This document shows, piece after piece, positions 61,261 to 64,000 of a DNA stretch of 64,000 nt (position 1 is the first letter of the stretch; the number at the start of each line of letters is the position of its first letter). Both the position numbers and the translations under genes were made by a program. This stretch comes from Chitinophaga varians (GTDB lineage Bacteria > Bacteroidota > Bacteroidia > Chitinophagales > Chitinophagaceae), in the NCBI RefSeq assembly GCF_014529945.1, contig NZ_JACVFB010000008.1:248001-312000 (forward strand). Reading direction: 5' to 3'. The notes under the pieces were generated by a model. The model did not search any database. It was not told the DNA's origin and saw only the letters and a program-made list of their open reading frames with translations.

Positions 61261-64000
61261 TTATACTTTCAGCAGATCGCCTTCCACCTGCACCACGTTG
61301 TTGGCGATGCCGGCGTCGATTGCCTTCAGGATTTCTTCTTTCATCTCTTCTGTAACACGGCTGTAGCCGAACATTTTAGCGATAAAAGGAACGGCGTCTT
61401 CCCGTTGGATGGCAATAGCGTCTTTCACCACTTTTTCCAGCGCCACGCCCATTTCTTCTACAGAAATATAGTTGATCTTACGGGCGGCAGACGGCAGCAG
61501 GCTGCGGTTACGTACCACGGGTTCTGGCAGGGCGGTATGCCACAGGAACTGTCCTTTTATTTTGATGCGTTTGTTCGCGTCGGAATGTCTTACGGCATGA
61601 CGAAGGATCTCCCGGATGCGGGGGCCTACCCTCGTAATACCAGCTGCTTCCACCATGCGACGGGCCAGCTCATCGAAGTGGACCGGGCTTTCTACGTTCA
61701 CCACCTGCTCTATCCAGTTACACAAACTGCCAATAGGTGCGGCGTGGAACTCCTGGTCTTTGATCTCTTCCGGTAATGTAGCTATTTCATACATCTGCGT
61801 TTCGTCCGTGTCTTCCGCCACCACTTCCCTCTTCAGTAATGGCGCAACTGCCGGCGGCGCTTCCTCTTCAACGTCCTGATCATCTAGGCTGAGCGCGGAC
61901 TTAGCGGCCCCGATAGCGGCTACCAGCCGGTCCAGTTCTTTCGCCGGGTTGCGGAACCAGTCGGTGCTCCAGATACGGTACATCTTCCAGCCGATGGCTT
62001 CCAGCATCTGCTGCCGCAACCGGTCGCGGTCACGGGCGGAGCGGGCGGAATGATATGCGGCGCCATCACACTCGATACCCAGGATATAACGGCCCGGATT
62101 ATCCGGATCTACGATAGCAAGATCAATATAAAAACCACGGGAGCCCACCTGTTTCCTGACGATGTATCCCTTCTCCTCCAGTTTGGCGGCTACATTTTCT
62201 TCGAAAGGACTGTCTGCCGGCCGACCGGTTTCCACGGTCGTATTGAGCCGTCCATGCTGCGCGTAGTACAGGAAGTTCTTCAGCGCGGCAATACCATTGC
62301 TCTGGGTGCGGTTAAGATCAATATCATCTGCCGTAAGGTTGGTGAACACCTCACAGCGCGACTTTGCGCGGGTGATCAGTACGTTGAGCCTGCGCTCTCC
62401 GCCTTCATTGTTGAGCGGACCGAAAGACATCGCTACATACCCTTCCTCCGTACGGCCGTAACCGATAGAGATGAAAATCACGTCACGTTCATCGCCCTGC
62501 ACGTTTTCGAGGTTCTTTACAAAGAAGGGCTCGTCGGCATGTTGACGGAAAAACGATTCCAGCTCCGGATTGTTGCGGCGGCGTGTTTCCAGCGCTACGG
62601 TGATGGCTTCCCGCTGGGAAGTGCTGAACGCCACTACGCCGAGGCTCAGTCCCGGATGCCGACGCGCATGTTCCATCACAGCATCCGCCACGGTTTCCGC
62701 TTCTTTGGGGTTGGAGCGGGTTTTACCGCGGTCGTAGGCTGTATCAGGAAGGTGATGAAACACCAGGCCACGGCTGTCTTTAGAGCCGGGGCTGGGGAAT
62801 ATCACCAGCTTGTTTTCATAAAACTCGTGGTTCGATAAAGTGATCAGCGATTCATGACGGCTGCGGTAATGCCAGCGCAGCATACGTTGCGGCGCACCCT
62901 GCGCGTCGCAGAGGCCGAGGATACTCTGCATATCAGCGGTAATGTTCTCTTCGTCTTCCACTTCTTTGGTCAGTGTGTCAAAGAAGCTGGTAGGCGGCAG
63001 CTGTTTGGTATCTCCTACCACGACCAGCTGTTTGCCACGCAGAATGGCCCCCAGCGCCTCTACCGGTCTTACCTGACTGGCTTCGTCAAATATCACCAGA
63101 TCAAATTCCAGCGTCGCCGGTGGCAGGAAATTAGCGATAGACAAGGGGCTCATCATGAACACCGGTTTGATGGCCTGTATCGCCAGGCCGGCTTCTTTCA
63201 TGAGTTTGCGCACCGGCATGTGCCGGGCTTTTTTATTGAATTCCGTACGGATGATGTTCACCTGTCCGCCTGCTTCCATACGGGGCATTTGCTCCCAGTG
63301 GCTGAGGGCGGCACGGGCACGGTTATACTGTAAGTTCATGGCGTCGAGGCGGCGGAACTGCTGTACCAGCTCTTCGTGCCCTGCCCTGTCGAACCGGCGC
63401 AGCGCAGGATGCGCTTTCACGGCGGTTTCCAGCAGGTATTCGTACCATGTCTTTTGCAATACGGTTTTCAGCAAACGGGCCGCTTCAGCCCAGTCTGTGG
63501 AGGGCGTGATCAGACAGGATAAATTCTCCTGCGTGGCTGTTTCGGTGATGTTATTCCACGCGATGGCATGATGTATTTCCGGTAGTCTTTCCTTCCAGGT
63601 GACCAGCTGCTGCGCAGCGGCAGCAAAAGTGGCCTGCCATTGATAGCCCAACATGTCCAACTGTTGTAATGCGCCTGCCTGCAGGTTAGCTGCTTTATCA
63701 GCTGCCTGCAGCATCGCATCGCGGTCAGCGGCGGCCACGGCGGGGTCTATGTTTTTATGCAGACAATCCAACACAGCTTCCGGACAGGTGCCGGCGGAAA
63801 TACGTTTGTGCATGTCCGTTATATAGGCCGTGGCGGTGTCCAGCGCGTCCCAGTCGGTCTGGTGTTTCTGCCAGCGCGTACCAAACAGGTCGCGCGCCAG
63901 GACGGCGTGTTCCTGCAACAGCGCATCGTGCCGGCGATATTCCATGATGCTGTCTACATATTGCAGCTTCTCCGTATTGTCTTTAGGCAGCGCACCTTTA
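61261..64000 (-). CDS. SF1 helicase with Vsr-like nuclease and DUF3320, partial
   Basis: At least 912 residues; the frame stays open to the right edge, so the N-terminus (with Walker A) is outside. Visible in order: SF1 motif II FDEASQ and motif III VVVGDTKQLPP, motif IV RWHYRSRHESLI, motif V NVQGDERDVI, motif VI VLITRAKSRCEVF. Then a PD-(D/E)XK/Vsr-like domain (IDLAIV, then GIECDGAAYHS and a C-terminal YRIWSTDW) and a C-terminal DUF3320 region. UPF1-like helicases of this build occur in Bacteroidota, some near defence genes; function uncharacterised. Confidence 0.9.
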   Translation of the reverse strand, partial: KGALPKDNTEKLQYVDSIMEYRRHDALLQEHAVLARDLFGTRWQKHQTDWDALDTATAYITDMHKRISAGTCPEAVLDCLHKNIDPAVAAADRDAMLQAADKAANLQAGALQQLDMLGYQWQATFAAAAQQLVTWKERLPEIHHAIAWNNITETATQENLSCLITPSTDWAEAARLLKTVLQKTWYEYLLETAVKAHPALRRFDRAGHEELVQQFRRLDAMNLQYNRARAALSHWEQMPRMEAGGQVNIIRTEFNKKARHMPVRKLMKEAGLAIQAIKPVFMMSPLSIANFLPPATLEFDLVIFDEASQVRPVEALGAILRGKQLVVVGDTKQLPPTSFFDTLTKEVEDEENITADMQSILGLCDAQGAPQRMLRWHYRSRHESLITLSNHEFYENKLVIFPSPGSKDSRGLVFHHLPDTAYDRGKTRSNPKEAETVADAVMEHARRHPGLSLGVVAFSTSQREAITVALETRRRNNPELESFFRQHADEPFFVKNLENVQGDERDVIFISIGYGRTEEGYVAMSFGPLNNEGGERRLNVLITRAKSRCEVFTNLTADDIDLNRTQSNGIAALKNFLYYAQHGRLNTTVETGRPADSPFEENVAAKLEEKGYIVRKQVGSRGFYIDLAIVDPDNPGRYILGIECDGAAYHSARSARDRDRLRQQMLEAIGWKMYRIWSTDWFRNPAKELDRLVAAIGAAKSALSLDDQDVEEEAPPAVAPLLKREVVAEDTDETQMYEIATLPEEIKDQEFHAAPIGSLCNWIEQVVNVESPVHFDELARRMVEAAGITRVGPRIREILRHAVRHSDANKRIKIKGQFLWHTALPEPVVRNRSLLPSAARKINYISVEEMGVALEKVVKDAIAIQREDAVPFIAKMFGYSRVTEEMKEEILKAIDAGIANNVVQVEGDLLKV

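Noticed and set aside
1..64000. CRISPR array, insertion sequence, rRNA
   Set aside because: No regular repeat-spacer pattern, transposase reading frame or rRNA-like region was seen in reading the window.

Overview
The window looks like a chromosome segment of a Bacteroidota bacterium, most likely Chitinophagaceae and probably a Chitinophaga-like soil organism. Evidence: a SusC/SusD polysaccharide utilisation locus with a hybrid two-component sensor, a type IX secretion C-terminal domain, many AraC, LytTR and winged-helix regulators, Bacteroidota-type promoters (TTTG, about 16-20 nt spacer, TAnnTTTG), poor Shine-Dalgarno sequences and some TTG starts. No phage, integrase, insertion sequence or CRISPR array was seen.

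Layout. 0.1-3.4 kb: a small Pro-rich exported protein, an outer-membrane barrel and an OmpR-type response regulator/histidine kinase pair, in one operon. 3.5-13.6 kb: accessory genes: a membrane protein with a winged-helix regulator, SDR oxidoreductases, an HSL-type esterase, a GNAT acetyltransferase, three SRPBCC/AHSA1 proteins (two under an ArsR-like repressor) and a DUF2314-ankyrin protein. 13.7-29.3 kb: an AraC regulator, then a polysaccharide utilisation locus. SusC, SusD, a DUF5017 lipoprotein and a GH88 unsaturated glucuronyl hydrolase run on the minus strand. The hybrid sensor and a PL8 polysaccharide lyase run divergently. The lyase would cut a uronic-acid polymer outside the cell, SusCD would import oligosaccharides, GH88 would remove the unsaturated uronate, and the sensor would induce the locus.

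29.4-37.2 kb: a transglutaminase-like protein, DUF1877, an LLM flavin oxidoreductase, an ANT(6)-like nucleotidyltransferase and a LytS/LytTR pair, divergent from a TonB-dependent barrel. 37.4-38.5 kb: an AT-rich toxin-antitoxin-like pair (GNAT-like protein plus HigA-like protein). 38.5-46 kb: LysR regulator with an esterase, GAPDH, RibD-like reductase, AraC, an alpha/beta hydrolase, tRNA-Ser(TGA) and an epimerase-like protein. 46-53.4 kb: an RND efflux operon with an AraC regulator. 53.4-64 kb: MutS2, MsrA, a zinc-ribbon membrane protein, Rrf2 regulator with a YgiD-type dioxygenase, an FtsX-type permease and a large SF1 helicase-nuclease running off the right edge.

Most distinctive: a nested palindrome of about 150 bp at 14.6 kb whose outer arm can compete for the start region of the AraC gene; a roughly 135-residue phage-like insertion inside SusD; the GNAT/HigA-like pair with an ambiguous start; three copies of a small REP-like palindrome; and several self-consistent promoter-operator pairs. 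All functions are read from sequence motifs; no search was run.
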